A DNA stretch of 64,000 bases, from contig BSQZ01000005.1 of the NCBI GenBank assembly GCA_033239005.1, forward strand, positions 6,785,001 through 6,849,000, in the 5' to 3' direction. Numbering within the stretch: position 1 is the first letter of the stretch; every line of letters begins with the position of its first letter. Origin of the DNA: Lamellibrachia satsuma. Its lineage: Eukaryota > Annelida > Polychaeta > Sabellida > Siboglinidae. Below the pieces are notes generated by a model. The model worked only from the letters and a program-made list of their open reading frames with translations, was not told where the DNA came from and did not search any database. A program made the position numbers and the translations under genes. Positions 54,566-64,000 of this stretch are shown here, one piece after another.

Positions 54566-55395
54566 TGCAGGCGTCATTGGCTTCGTCAACAAAAGCCCAG
54601 TATGAGCGGGCATGGTCAAAACAGGTAGGATTTTTTCAGTCGTTAGGCACTGTTCTTGTGTTGCCCGTATCGGTTGCCATGATGATGGGTTTTATTGCTT
54701 ATATGCATAATAAAGGTTATGCGCCGTCTTCTATGATCTCAATGGTCTTGGCCATCTCTTATTTTCATAAACTTAATGGTTTTCCGGACCCGGCCAAGAA
54801 TTTTATTATTGCCAAACTTTTAACGGGGGCTCAGAACTTGGGGACGGTATCTGATGTCAGGTTGCCAGTGACAATGCCAATTCTTGTCCAGCTCATTAGC
54901 GCTCTGCCGCATGTGGTTACTTTACATTATAAATGCGTTATGCTACGGGCTATGATGGTTCTCGCCTTCGGGGCTTACTTAAGAGTGGGAGAGATGGTCC
55001 CCCGATCCAGCAGGTTGAGGCAGGGTTGCCTGCATTTCAGAGATGTAGCACTTAATGGGGATTTGATCACTATTTCTTTTAGACATTTTAAGCACAGTGG
55101 TAAACAGGGGCCCCAGTCATTGCAAGTAGACGGTCAATGTGTAGTGGGCACCTCAATTCACCCGGCTAAGTTTCTCAGGGAATTTCTTCATGTCAGGGGT
55201 ACGGTAATGGGCCCGTTATTTGCTTATGCTGATGGCTCTCCAATGCTACGTCTGTGGGTTGAGTACAACGGTATTGAAAGGACACAGCTTTAGAATCGGG
55301 GCAGCAACATCAGCCGCATAACAGGGTGAATCGGATGCACACATTAGAGCAGCGGGTAGATGGGCATCCGATGCTTTCAGGAAATACATTCGGAT
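54457..55395 (+). pseudogene. YR retrotransposon tyrosine recombinase
   Basis: The N-terminal core-binding part reads VHVLMQASLASSTKAQYERA, WSKQVGFFQSLG. The catalytic part has the Arg in VLAFGAYLRVGEMVPRSS, FRHFKHSGKQGP, then after a frame break near 55,280 HSFRIGAATSAA (the H-x-x-R box), one in-frame TAA near 55,318, and IRAAGRWASDAFRKYIRIS with the catalytic Tyr. All R...H-x-x-R...Y residues are thus still readable across two lesions. The enzyme would integrate a circular DNA copy by site-specific-type recombination, so no target duplication is expected. Confidence 0.8.
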
Positions 55396-55449
55396 ATCGT
55401 AAAGTACATTTCATTTAGGTTAGTTTAGTTATGGCTCCGGGGGTATATA

Positions 55450-55750
55450 GCAGGGACTCTGACAGTGGCGGAGTCTTTAGCTCTATCTCCCGGGACATAA
55501 AACAGGTTAGGTGCACAGCGGGAGTATGACTGAGACTCTGACAGTGGCGGGGTCAACAGTTATATCTCCGTTGGGTACATCCGAGTTAAGGATTAGCCTA
55601 GGCTCTGACAGGGGCGGAGTCGAAAGCTACTATCTTGGCTCGGATAAATAGTTTTGTGTTCTTTGGTTACTCCTGTCGTACCCAATCACCCTGAGAGCAA
55701 CGATAGTGGGACATAATGGCAGCTCTGACAGTGGCGGAGTTGAGTCAACT
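55450..55750. repeat. Four spaced copies of CTCTGACAGTGGCGGAGTC
   Basis: Copies start near 55,456, 55,535, 55,603 and 55,722 at irregular spacing (about 79, 68 and 120 bp), each followed by related text such as AGCT(A/C)TATCTCC. Their place just after the recombinase suggests they belong to the YR element's 3' noncoding end, where split repeats are expected. Confidence 0.7.
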
Positions 55751-55928
55751 GTCCTATATGGAATTTTTGGTGGCGGTCGGTCACATTGTAATTTGGGTGA
55801 CCTGGTGGCGGAGTGACCCCCACCCACATGGTAAAATAAACAAATTAGCTTGTAGTGATTTATTTAGTAGTCATAATATTGTTACCAATGGTTGACACAC
55901 TTAATACGTTGTCTGCATAAATATATAT

Positions 55929-55990
55929 AGTTAAACAGTTCTTCATAGTAATATATATATATATATATTACTGTGAAGAACTGTTTAACT
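55929..55990. repeat. 62-bp near-perfect hairpin with TA core
   Basis: AGTTAAACAGTTCTTCATAG + TAATATA is followed by a TA core and its complement ending CTGTGAAGAACTGTTTAACT, with one or two mismatches. A small palindromic insertion or a MITE remnant. Confidence 0.88.
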
Positions 55991-56644
55991 TAACGAAAAT
56001 GAAAAATGCGATTTCCGACCCAGAAAAAGAACAGCCATTACTTGTTACAAGCATACCCCGTCTGATCACCTGTTATTGCACACAATTATTACCGTAAATT
56101 GGGAAATGTAAATACAGCGCCCTAAATGCCAGGATATACCAGCGACTCTAAAAAGGGTTGCAACTGTCAGTGTATATACTGTTATAATGGAGAATCAATG
56201 TAAAGGCCTGGGCCTAATGCCAGATACATAAAAGTCACAAGGTCACAATATGGTGGCGCAGTTGTAAACCAGTTTCATCCATTCAGTTGTACAAAAAACT
56301 GATGGAATTACACGAATGAATACATTTTGTGCACTGGTTGAGGCATTGCTGAACACTTCCCAATGAAGTCAAATTAATTGGTGTTTAGGCGAAGAGATCT
56401 AGAAGTAGGTGTCAAACAGAATGTCACTAGCCCCAGGAATGCGCCAATGTGTTGTTTTTAATTATGTGAATTTGCTTTATAACAAACACATGTATTCTGG
56501 AAGCACACTTTTAGGAGTGGAAATATTAGGAGCTCTCCAGTACATAAATGTCTTAACTTCTATGTTTTGCTTGTAACTGCATACTGAGTATACTTTTGGT
56601 ACACATGACACATTGTAGATGATGTTTTACTTTTCTATTTATAG

Positions 56645-56812
56645 ATGTCATTTGTGCACATGGGCGCCCTCTTGGGAGAATCTGAGGAACTAATTGATGG
56701 CTAGTTTGATGATTGTTCACAATGATGAAAATGGCATCCAGGCCTCATGGGGAACATTGGATGGCGAAAGTGACATCAGTGAATACTATGTTGGCATAGG
56801 GACAGCAGAAGG
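56645..56812 (+). CDS. Candidate exon, extracellular FN3-like module
   Basis: Acceptor atttatag before 56,645 and donor gaag|gtaaag after 56,812. From an internal ATG the frame reads MIVHNDENGIQASWGTLDGE, then SDISEYYVGIGTAEG. The W-x-x-x-D-x-E-S-x-I-x-x-Y-x-x-x-I-G-T phrase recurs in large invertebrate extracellular proteins with fibronectin-III-like modules. A stop lies upstream in that frame within the exon, so either the acceptor is further right or a base is lost. It ends in phase 1 like the exons at 38-42 kb. Confidence 0.35.
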
Positions 56813-57000
56813 TAAAGGTTGTTGTATATGCAACTTGGTTTCATGCAGCTCATATACTTAACTTATAAAATAATATAATATAATAATAATATAAAAAGAC
56901 CTAGACATGTACATTACAATGCAAATCCTATAAAGAAAATGTTTTTTTGTTCATGACTACCCTAATCCTTGCCAAGCAGTAAAAATAAGCATTACTAATC

Positions 57001-57264
57001 TAGAGGACATGAGGTAAAATTAGTAAAGGATCAGTGTAGATTGGATATCAGGAAGTACTTCTAACAGAGGACAATAAATGAATGGAACAAGTTGTCTATG
57101 GATTGTATAATGGCTAGGAGCGTGAATATGTTTAAAAACAAGGTTGATACATCTCAGGAGGGCGGGTTACACATAGATTAAAAATGTTGGACTCTCGATA
57201 AGCCAATGGCTTCCTTGTCCACTTGCCATCTGGGCCTTTGGCGTGGATGGCAAATCTTGTTAGT
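57001..57264 (+). mobile_element. CR1-like LINE copy E, 3' fragment (D subfamily)
   Basis: GAGGACATGAGGTAAAATTA, GGATCAGTGTAGATTGGATA and the tail GGATGGCAAATCTTGTTAG match copy D closely and not A or C. Only the last ~260 bp are present. Confidence 0.9.
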
Positions 57265-57419
57265 CTAAGACAGTTAATATCTTTTATTACTATTTGCCCA
57301 TACACATATGGCTGCTACATATTAGAAATGTAGTGAAATGTGACCGTAGCTAGACAATATGCAGTGTAATTTTAACATTGTTTTACCTCTCACAAACTTA
57401 ATTGTTGTTATATCTCCAG

Positions 57420-57559
57420 ATATTTCGGCTCAATCTCTCAGCTTTCATCAGTGGATTATGATAGCGACATTTGATTTGTTTAGTCTTGATGGGAGTCTCC
57501 CTGATGATATCATGAATTTTGCATTTTATTTTTATATACGAGATGATAAAAACGTCTGA
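57420..57559 (+). CDS. Candidate terminal exon
   Basis: Acceptor tatatctccag before 57,420; in phase 1 it reads ISAQSLSFHQWIMIATFDLF, SLDGSLPDDIMNF... to TGA at 57,557-57,559. It joins in phase with the exon ending at 56,812, but the family is unknown and the evidence is only splice signal and open frame. Confidence 0.25.
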
Positions 57560-58398
57560 GTTTGAGTTGGGATTAGATTCAGCCAAACTATCTGGAGAGA
57601 CAACAGCAAGTTTTTTGAGAGGTAAAACAAAGTGAAATTTAACACTTTAAAATCAGTGGTTTCATGAATTTTTTGTGGTCAGAAATATTCTAGAAGAATA
57701 TATGTAATATTACAGAATCAAGTCCTGAAATGTTTTATTCTAGGTGTGTTAAATTTGATAGCATCTATTTGACTCAACATAAATATTTTGATTCCATGAA
57801 CTTTAACTAAAATGTAATTATCAATGTTAAAAGAAACAATTAATATGATTTTTCATCCTGATTTTAGACAATGCTGTAAAAGTCCCAGTGACTTTGTATT
57901 TGATATTAATTACATTAATATAATGTTTCTTCTAAGCTACTGTGACTGTTTTGTTGCAAAACACGAATAATATTATACTTATTGAATTAAGAGTACATTA
58001 GTATGTATATGGAACCTTGCAAGTTGTATGTTATATGTCAGTATGTGTATACATGTGTAGTGTGTACATGTGTGTGTGCACTGTACGTGTGTGCAAACAG
58101 TAACGTGTGTGCACTGTACGTGCGTGCAGACAGTAACATGTATGAATGTCTTAGCATGACTATCCATTTATCTTGCTGTCAAACAGTCAAAGAATTACAT
58201 CTCATTAACACAGAGTATTTATGTTATTCCTTAGACCCCCTCTCGTTACATTGAGGTCAGAAGCTGTCACTTGCTGTCACTTGGGGTATTATATTGCAGA
58301 TTACAATAAAATATGCTTAACTTTCACATCAACATTTCTTTGCCTACTTCCCCAAAGTGTATCTTCTGAGATCCCTGAATTCATCTTATCCCTTTCAG

Positions 58399-58583
58399 CC
58401 CTCTTCCCTTTCCCAACGATGACAGAACCAAAGGTGCACTGTCCTACCATCGGAGAGCCCCTCATACTTCGCTGCAACCCCCCTACAGCTACCCCAGTGG
58501 AATCCTCTACTGGGCCGAGTCGAAACCAGGGGCGAAGATCAGTGCCATTGACAACACAACAAGGGTCTCGCAGGACTTTGAAG
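58399..58583 (+). pseudogene. L1CAM/neuroglian-like Ig domain 2, first exon (damaged)
   Basis: Acceptor atccctttcag before 58,399. The frame reads FPTMTEPKVHCPTIGEPLIL + RCNPP, then the homologous frame changes by one base within a run of six C at 58,478-58,483 to SYPSGILYWAESKPGAKISA + IDNTTRVSQDFE. The GEPLILRCNPP...YW pattern with Cys and Trp is the B-C strand region of an L1-family Ig domain. The expected donor after GAAG (58,583) is AT in place of GT (gaag|atattt). One frameshift and one lost donor argue for a decayed copy, though a consensus error could explain the first. Confidence 0.65.
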
Positions 58584-59369
58584 ATATTTATTGTCAAAGT
58601 GTCGTCTAACTAAGTCATAAAAAGTTAAATCAAAAGGATTGCAATATGATTAAAGAGAGTACATACAATTTGTATTATACAGCTTTAGTAAAATATAAAG
58701 AAGCAGTGGGCACGCCACGTTGTATAATGGAATTGTATTAATTATACTTTAACATCATGCAAATGATAAAAGAAATCGAGAAATCCATTTGGAGAAAGTT
58801 GTGACAATTGTAAGTCATTGTCTTTGGTAGTTGTCATTTCCAGATCTAATTCTAACAGTGTTTTAGAAGTCTGTGTATTATATATAGCAATTATTACATT
58901 CAGACTTGATATATCCGTAACTAAAGATCACAACATTACTATAATAGTGGAATTCTGGCTACAGTTTAATTGACAATGTATATTTTGGGAACTCCATACT
59001 TCTATTTAAAGTATACGTAAAGTATTCTCTGGTAAATGTATTATTTTCGTAAAATTGTTTCTGTTTTAACTGTTTAACATTTGTTTCAGCATTCAGATTC
59101 ATGGAGGAGTATTACTATTGCAACTATTTTACATCTGGGATTTAGCACACTGTATTCTTCATTTGCAAATTTGGTAAGATTTTTGAAAAGGAAGAAAACA
59201 TTTGTTTGACAGACCAACCTTTAAACAAATTCAAGCTACATTTCATTTGAACACGCAATATTTTGATAAAAGGTTAAAAGAGCAAAGCGCTTAAATTATC
59301 CTCACAAATTTGCTAACAAATAAAATGTTTTTGATGTTGCATAGATGATAATCAGGATTTCCATTTCAG

Positions 59370-59503
59370 GAAACCTATACTTTGCGAATGTTGAAGAACA
59401 AGACAAGACGGATGGTGATGGCTACGTCTGTATTGTCAATAACGAAATTCTGCGTTCCTATCAAAGGGGGACGACGAAGAGATATACCCAATAGATGGCG
59501 CAG
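59370..59503 (+). pseudogene. L1CAM/neuroglian-like Ig domain 2, second exon (damaged)
   Basis: Acceptor tccatttcag before 59,370. It reads (G)NLYFANVEEQDKTDGDGYVC, IVNNEILRSYQRG. GNLYFANV and the DGYVC cysteine are near-diagnostic of Ig2 in L1CAM, neuroglian and their relatives. These are neural adhesion proteins of the plasma membrane. After YQRGG the frame hits TAG at 59,491; one extra base in the G run at 59,466-59,470 would keep it open to a weak donor (gcgcag|gtacc) at 59,503. Confidence 0.68.
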
Positions 59504-62500
59504 GTACCAATCAACCGTCGACCCTTCCTCGAGGCGTGGTTGTTTGTGCTGTGTTTTGTGAAACAAATGTCGAATCGACCAGGTGGTGCCACTGCTGCAA
59601 TTTAGGTGTCAAAGATGGTGTTTAGTGTGATTGTTGGAAATTTTGCTGCAACCATTGTATTAATTTCTAGTGTGAAATTATTTTATGAAGCGCACAATTG
59701 TTTTCAGTTAACTTGCAATCAACAAAAAAGTGTTTGTATCAGATTTTGACAAAGAAAAGTGAAAACATGCTAGGCGAATGGCAGTGCAAAACTGAGATGT
59801 CTGAAAGCCGACATTGACACCTGGATGTGTACAAGGCACTGTCTGGCATTCTGCGTCTTGACGCCAAGCGTTTTTCGAATGTGTTTCAACTAACTCTCTG
59901 TGTGAACACTTGCTCCATTTGCTTTCCCAGGGAACCTGCATATTTCTAATGTAGTCAGTCAGCAGTGATTATCGAGCTGGAGAAACTTACGTATGTATTA
60001 CATAAAATAACATCCTGCGAAGTCTGATGGAAGGTTATGATCAGAAGATCACGCCTCAACCTTCGCCTACTGGTATGTACTGTGTTCCACTCGCCCGACC
60101 TTTGTAGGACATCCATAGCTCCCATGGTGAGCATGACACACACTAATTTATATCCCAGATTACATTAAATGCATCGGTAAATGATGGCATGCTAGGCATT
60201 AACGAAACATTTGATTATGTATCTTCTCGAAAAGGATGTATCAGAACATATCTCAAATGTTCTTGTTGTACACGTACTCTCGGATTCTCTACAGTTTATT
60301 TTTTATCAAAGTTCATTTACCTTCAGGTTTAGCAAAATGAATTGACATCTTTGAGATGGCTTTATTATTTGAATAATGTTTGCGGCATTCATGCTCATCA
60401 TGAATAATATTCGAAAATGTGAAGCATACAGTTTCTAAAGAGAAGTAGATTTATTGATGTTTATATTTGTAACCAACTTAACTTCAACAACTTAAGATTT
60501 ATATTTCTGGAATGTTCTGATGGATTTTTTTCAAAAATGGACAAATTGTCCATTTTTTATTAAATATCAACACAATGTGCTTCTAGTGTAGACGCTTTGT
60601 GGAGTAAAACAACTTGGCTTTGCTGCATTTAGAATTCACAAAAGTGCAGACGTGTAAGCATTGTCACTTTTCAGTCTAATTGGTACGTTTGCTGGCTTAT
60701 GCATTTGGTAGTTGTATTTATATTAGTTTCTTAATAATTTGCTTTCCTTGGTTTTGTTCAGCATTCCATTTTGTCACAGCAGCAAAACTGTTTTGTTGAC
60801 TTTGCTGTCTTATTTTTGAAACTGACTAGCGAAATGAAGTAATTCAGATTGTCATATCATCAAGCTGAAGAGGACTGCTAAACAATGTACACTGGAGTAT
60901 CAACCCCCCCAAATACCCCTCTGATGAAACCTCCAGTACACTAATAACCCCACTGAGACGTGATTAACCCTGCATGCAAGGCACTGAGGAACCATGAGCA
61001 AACAACAGATTTGTCTGTCGGTACGTAGAAAGTGGGAAAGAAACGGGACATGGCTGCGTGGTAGGTAAGTGGGACATGTTGACTGTGTGCTGCTGGAAGC
61101 CAGCTGACCTGTTCACAGTTCCGTGTGTCTCCCAGGGGCTGCAGTTTGAGGGTGAAATCAAAATCTTGACTACCACAGGTATGATACAAATCAGGTAAAC
61201 CCATTTATGGAACAAAAACAGACCTCTTGCTTATATGCTTACTTATGATAGTTTCCATAGATTGATATGACCTTCGAAAAATCCAGCAATACAAATTGTT
61301 GGACTACGAGAAAATATTTTCATAAAATTAATGTCAAGAACTTTGTAAAATGCTTTTGTTTATGTTGTAATAAACTTTTAATAACAACTATTAATGCAGC
61401 CTTTTAGTTACACAATAAACACCTTGATTCATATGTCTACCAGCATCAATAACTAACACTCTGTCTTAATATGCAAATCTTGTTAGTTTTTGCACCAGGC
61501 ACTGTCAGTGTGTATGCTTCAATCTTTATGCAGACCGAATAATTCTCGCTGCTTAGCCATGTTTGTCACTATAAAGGTAGATTTTAAATATGGAGGCCAC
61601 ACAGATCAAGGGAAAATAAAAGTAATTGTCTATGGACAAGGAAATGTCATAAATTCTTATCCTTACTTAAGTGTAATATTCAACCTCTCGTAGAAGTTAA
61701 GATAATTTTGTGGATGCAACCTTGACTAAATAATTAGCTAGTTGGTGTCTTTATCAGCAGCATACTTTCATGAATAAAATAAATTGGAAGATTAGATGGG
61801 TGAATTATTAATAAAATAAATTGGAAGATTGGACAGCTAAAGTAAAGGAATGTGAGTGGCCGAATATAAAATGAAAATGAAACATTGGATGGTTGAGTTT
61901 AAGTAGCCCACTAACAATATGTCATAGTGTTTACATTAGGGAAAAATAGATTTGAATGAGACAAGGGAAGTGTATCAGTGGACCTCACTATAATAGTTCA
62001 TTGCTAGTTGTCCTAATAGCACTGGGAGACTGTCTGTTTGTGCTTGTCGTTTATAACCATAATCTTGTCCGTGTCGCTTGATGTCCAAATTCTGCGTCAA
62101 ACCAAAACCGAAACTTGTGGTGCAACATACATCTACTGTAGATCGGACTAATTTAGCGCATGCGCTGCATGTGTGTCAGGGAAATTTAAAGAAATAAATT
62201 TATTAAAAGCATCATTCATGCATGTATCTAACTCAAATATTTTGTAAGAATGATTATGAAATTTATAATTTTTTTGTTTGACTACGTTTTGAAAACTTTT
62301 TATAATTATAGTTGTAGGATATATGAGTTTTAACTTGTTTATTGAATGGTATAAATAGTTTTGACATTTTATATGATGTAAATGAAACCAGCCTAAAAAG
62401 GTATGTTTTCTCTTATACATTTTTTTTACTAAAAATAAAATAGGAGATATGACTCCACTGTGTTATATTCTGAATCAACAGTTGTCAAAGTGACTTGGAG

Positions 62501-63111
62501 GAGGGTGATCAGAGATATCGAAGAATCGGATTTTTGATTTGACGTGGATTTGTGTTGAGTAGTTTTGTCTGGAAAATCAGTGTTTTTGGAATGTAAATCT
62601 TGTGAAAATGTGTTGCTTTGCCCGCAACCAGGGGATGATTTCTGGGGTCAGATTCACATGAAGATAGACTTACTATGCAATCTTTTGATATACCATATAC
62701 CTTAATATTAAGAATTATGTTATTGTACACTTTTCTTGGCAATAGATGAAATGTATGATTACTGCCAAGAAATGTGTAAATTCATAGTGTCAGTACTCCC
62801 CCCATCTGTCTGACCCCTGGACCCCCGGGCAGAGCTGTCATTGGAGATGGTGTTATGTGTCTTGTTTCTGCTTTGCCTGTAGAGAATCACCGCTATCTGG
62901 AAAGATGGCTGATCTTTTATATTGATATGGTTTTATCTATAAAGGTGCCTGTCTTTAAAGTGTGTAAACTATCATTGTTTTTGTTCATAAAGTATAAAAT
63001 AAATAATCATTCTTTTTGTTGACAAAATTCCAACAACAGTAAAATACCAGTACAGTTTTATTCCCAATCATTTCGTTTCTACTATCTATTACAATTTGGC
63101 CACGTTTGCAG

Positions 63112-63145
63112 GATGAATACAAAACTGACGACGCTTATGACTTTG
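63112..63145 (+). CDS. Candidate small exon of the L1CAM-like gene
   Basis: Acceptor ccacgtttgcag before 63,112 and donor tttg|gtacca after 63,145; 34 nt, phase 0 to 1, reading DEYKTDDAYDF. It joins in phase with the Ig3 exon. Small Ig2-Ig3 linker exons are usual in this family. Weak donor; moderate doubt. Confidence 0.35.
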
Positions 63146-63257
63146 GTACCAAGCTACTGACCTTTATACAAAACACCTTGCATCGGAAATGAGATTTAGA
63201 CTTATTTTTTATATAACCATTTTTTCCATGACTGATGACATAATTTATTGTGGATGT

Positions 63258-63260
63258 GTG

Positions 63261-63300
<40 letters not shown>

Positions 63301-63345
63301 TGTGTGTATAACTTTAGATATAATATATATATATATATATAATGT
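63258..63345. repeat. (GTGC)n / (GT)n and (TA)n microsatellites
   Basis: GTGC repeated about 11 times (63,262-63,302), then short GT, then (AT)n at 63,324-63,341. Confidence 0.92.
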
Positions 63346-63456
63346 ATGTTTATATATGTGTATATATTTACATACATACATTCTAATTATGTATGCATAG
63401 AATGTAAATCACTTAGAGGCCTCAGTGGCTGTCATCTGTTGTGTGTTTTACTTCAG

Positions 63457-63559
63457 AACCTCCTAAGTACATGGCGCCAAGTCTGATGTGGGCGTCTGAC
63501 CCATTGACCGTCGCCATTAAGGGCGACAAACTCCATCTCAAGTGTATCTTCGCTGGATT
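63457..63559 (+). CDS. L1CAM/neuroglian-like Ig domain 3, first exon
   Basis: Acceptor gttttacttcag before 63,457 and donor gatt|gtaagt after 63,559; 103 nt, phase 1 to 2. It reads EPPKYMAPSLMWASDPLTVA, then IKGDKLHLKCIFAG. The PPK(F/Y)..P linker, the alternating strand ending V-A-(I/L)-K-G and L-x-L-x-C-I-x-A-G are the start of Ig3 in the L1 family. This exon has no lesion. The gene continues off the right edge of the window. Confidence 0.68.
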
Positions 63560-63630
63560 GTAAGTGTTTCTTGTTTGATGGCGGCTGCTAAATCTATGAT
63601 ATAACCCATCTTGAATGGTGAATCCAGGAC

Positions 63631-63735
63631 AAAACCCCACTCGGATATAACCCCACTGGACATAACCCCACTGGACGAAACCCCACTCGGACATAACCCC
63701 ACTCAGACAAAACCCCACTAAGACAAAACCCCACT
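63631..63735. repeat. Minisatellite, ~17-bp unit (GGACATAACCCCACTC)
   Basis: About six variants of (C/G)GACA(T/A)AACCCCACT in tandem inside the intron after the Ig3 exon. Confidence 0.88.
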
Positions 63736-64000
63736 TTTATTTTTTTAGAAGTAATGAAAATTTAAAAAATTAGGTAAAAATAAATAATATTTTGAAATGA
63801 AGTAACTATATTTCTGCTTGCACTTCAAAAGGAATTGTTTTCAAATGTAAATTTGGTCCTATTAGATGTTTAATATAGCCATAAATTAAGTGGATGTTTC
63901 TCTGTTGTACTTGGTGATGTACGTAATGGGATCAGCCCTGACAGCAGTTAAGGGAAGTCAGTAGAATTGGTTTCTTCTAACTGCTACATCAGAGCTAAAT

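Larger units (their letters stand above)
51811..55420 (+). mobile_element. Tyrosine-recombinase retrotransposon (Ngaro/DIRS-like)
   Basis: Gag, RT, RNase H and tyrosine recombinase follow one another on the plus strand in overlapping or adjacent frames. There is no methyltransferase segment between RNase H and recombinase, which favours Ngaro over DIRS1 proper. The expected terminal structure (split direct repeats or inverted repeats with a circle junction) was not found by eye; the 42-bp satellite upstream and the CTCTGACAGTGGCGGAGTC repeats downstream are candidates. Frameshifts in each gene show it is inactive or imperfectly assembled. Confidence 0.82.

Noticed and set aside
61135..61180. 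Possible 46-nt exon reading GLQFEGEIKILTTT
   Set aside because: Splice-like edges exist, but nothing links it in phase or homology to the flanking Ig exons.
62155..62166. Palindrome AGCGCATGCGCT (NRF1-like)
   Set aside because: A lone site without other promoter motifs or a nearby exon; not enough to call a promoter.

Overview
This is a window of animal nuclear DNA, not bacterial. Evidence: AT-rich sequence, many short exons bounded by AG/GT splice sites in compatible phases, long introns, extracellular animal domains (Ly6/three-finger, SEA, immunoglobulin), and a dense mix of retrotransposons (CR1-like with ORF1 esterase, RTE-like, tyrosine-recombinase type) plus DNA transposons (Mutator-like, pogo/Tigger-like TIR). 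The mix suits a marine invertebrate such as a mollusc or another lophotrochozoan, but the sequence does not settle the phylum.

Host genes. (1) About 3.2-24.7 kb, plus strand: a multi-exon membrane mucin-like gene. In order it has a helix + CCC module, a Ly6/uPAR-type three-finger domain, Thr/Pro-rich linkers carrying two more helix + CCC modules, a SEA domain with a GSVVM cleavage-type site, a second half-SEA, a 21-nt microexon, a transmembrane exon and a short tail. (2) About 38.0-42.0 kb, plus: four exons with matching phase 1 joins, from a protein I do not recognise; a decayed duplicate of its first exon lies at 31.6 kb. Two possible further exons lie at 56.6 and 57.4 kb. (3) About 58.4 kb to beyond the right edge, plus: immunoglobulin exons like the second and third Ig domains of L1CAM/neuroglian, with lesions in the first two exons. 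A promoter-like cluster (NRF1, ETS and YY1 motifs) sits at 43.87 kb.

Mobile elements fill the introns and intergenic parts. A Mutator-like transposon with an intact 489-residue FLYWCH + MULE transposase, about 90-bp inverted repeats and a 9-bp near-perfect target duplication lies at 14.7-17.9 kb. CR1-like elements are at 21.0-22.8, 23.5, 32.0-35.6, 35.6-36.2, 46.0-51.0 (minus) and 57.0 kb. A tyrosine-recombinase (Ngaro-like) retrotransposon with gag, RT, RNase H and recombinase lies at 51.8-55.4 kb. Just upstream is an SGNH hydrolase gene of the type some of these elements carry, split by the full-length CR1 at 46.0-51.0 kb, which has its own SGNH esterase. Older RT scraps (27.2, 31.9, 36.2, 38.6-39.3, 42.8 kb), a degenerate transposon-associated gene (11.1-12.1 kb), foldback elements (2.4 and 31.1 kb) and many satellites complete the picture, including about 500 bp of (GGGC)n and long (TA)n tracts.

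Many reading-frame breaks fall in or beside homopolymers, so some may be consensus errors and not real decay.
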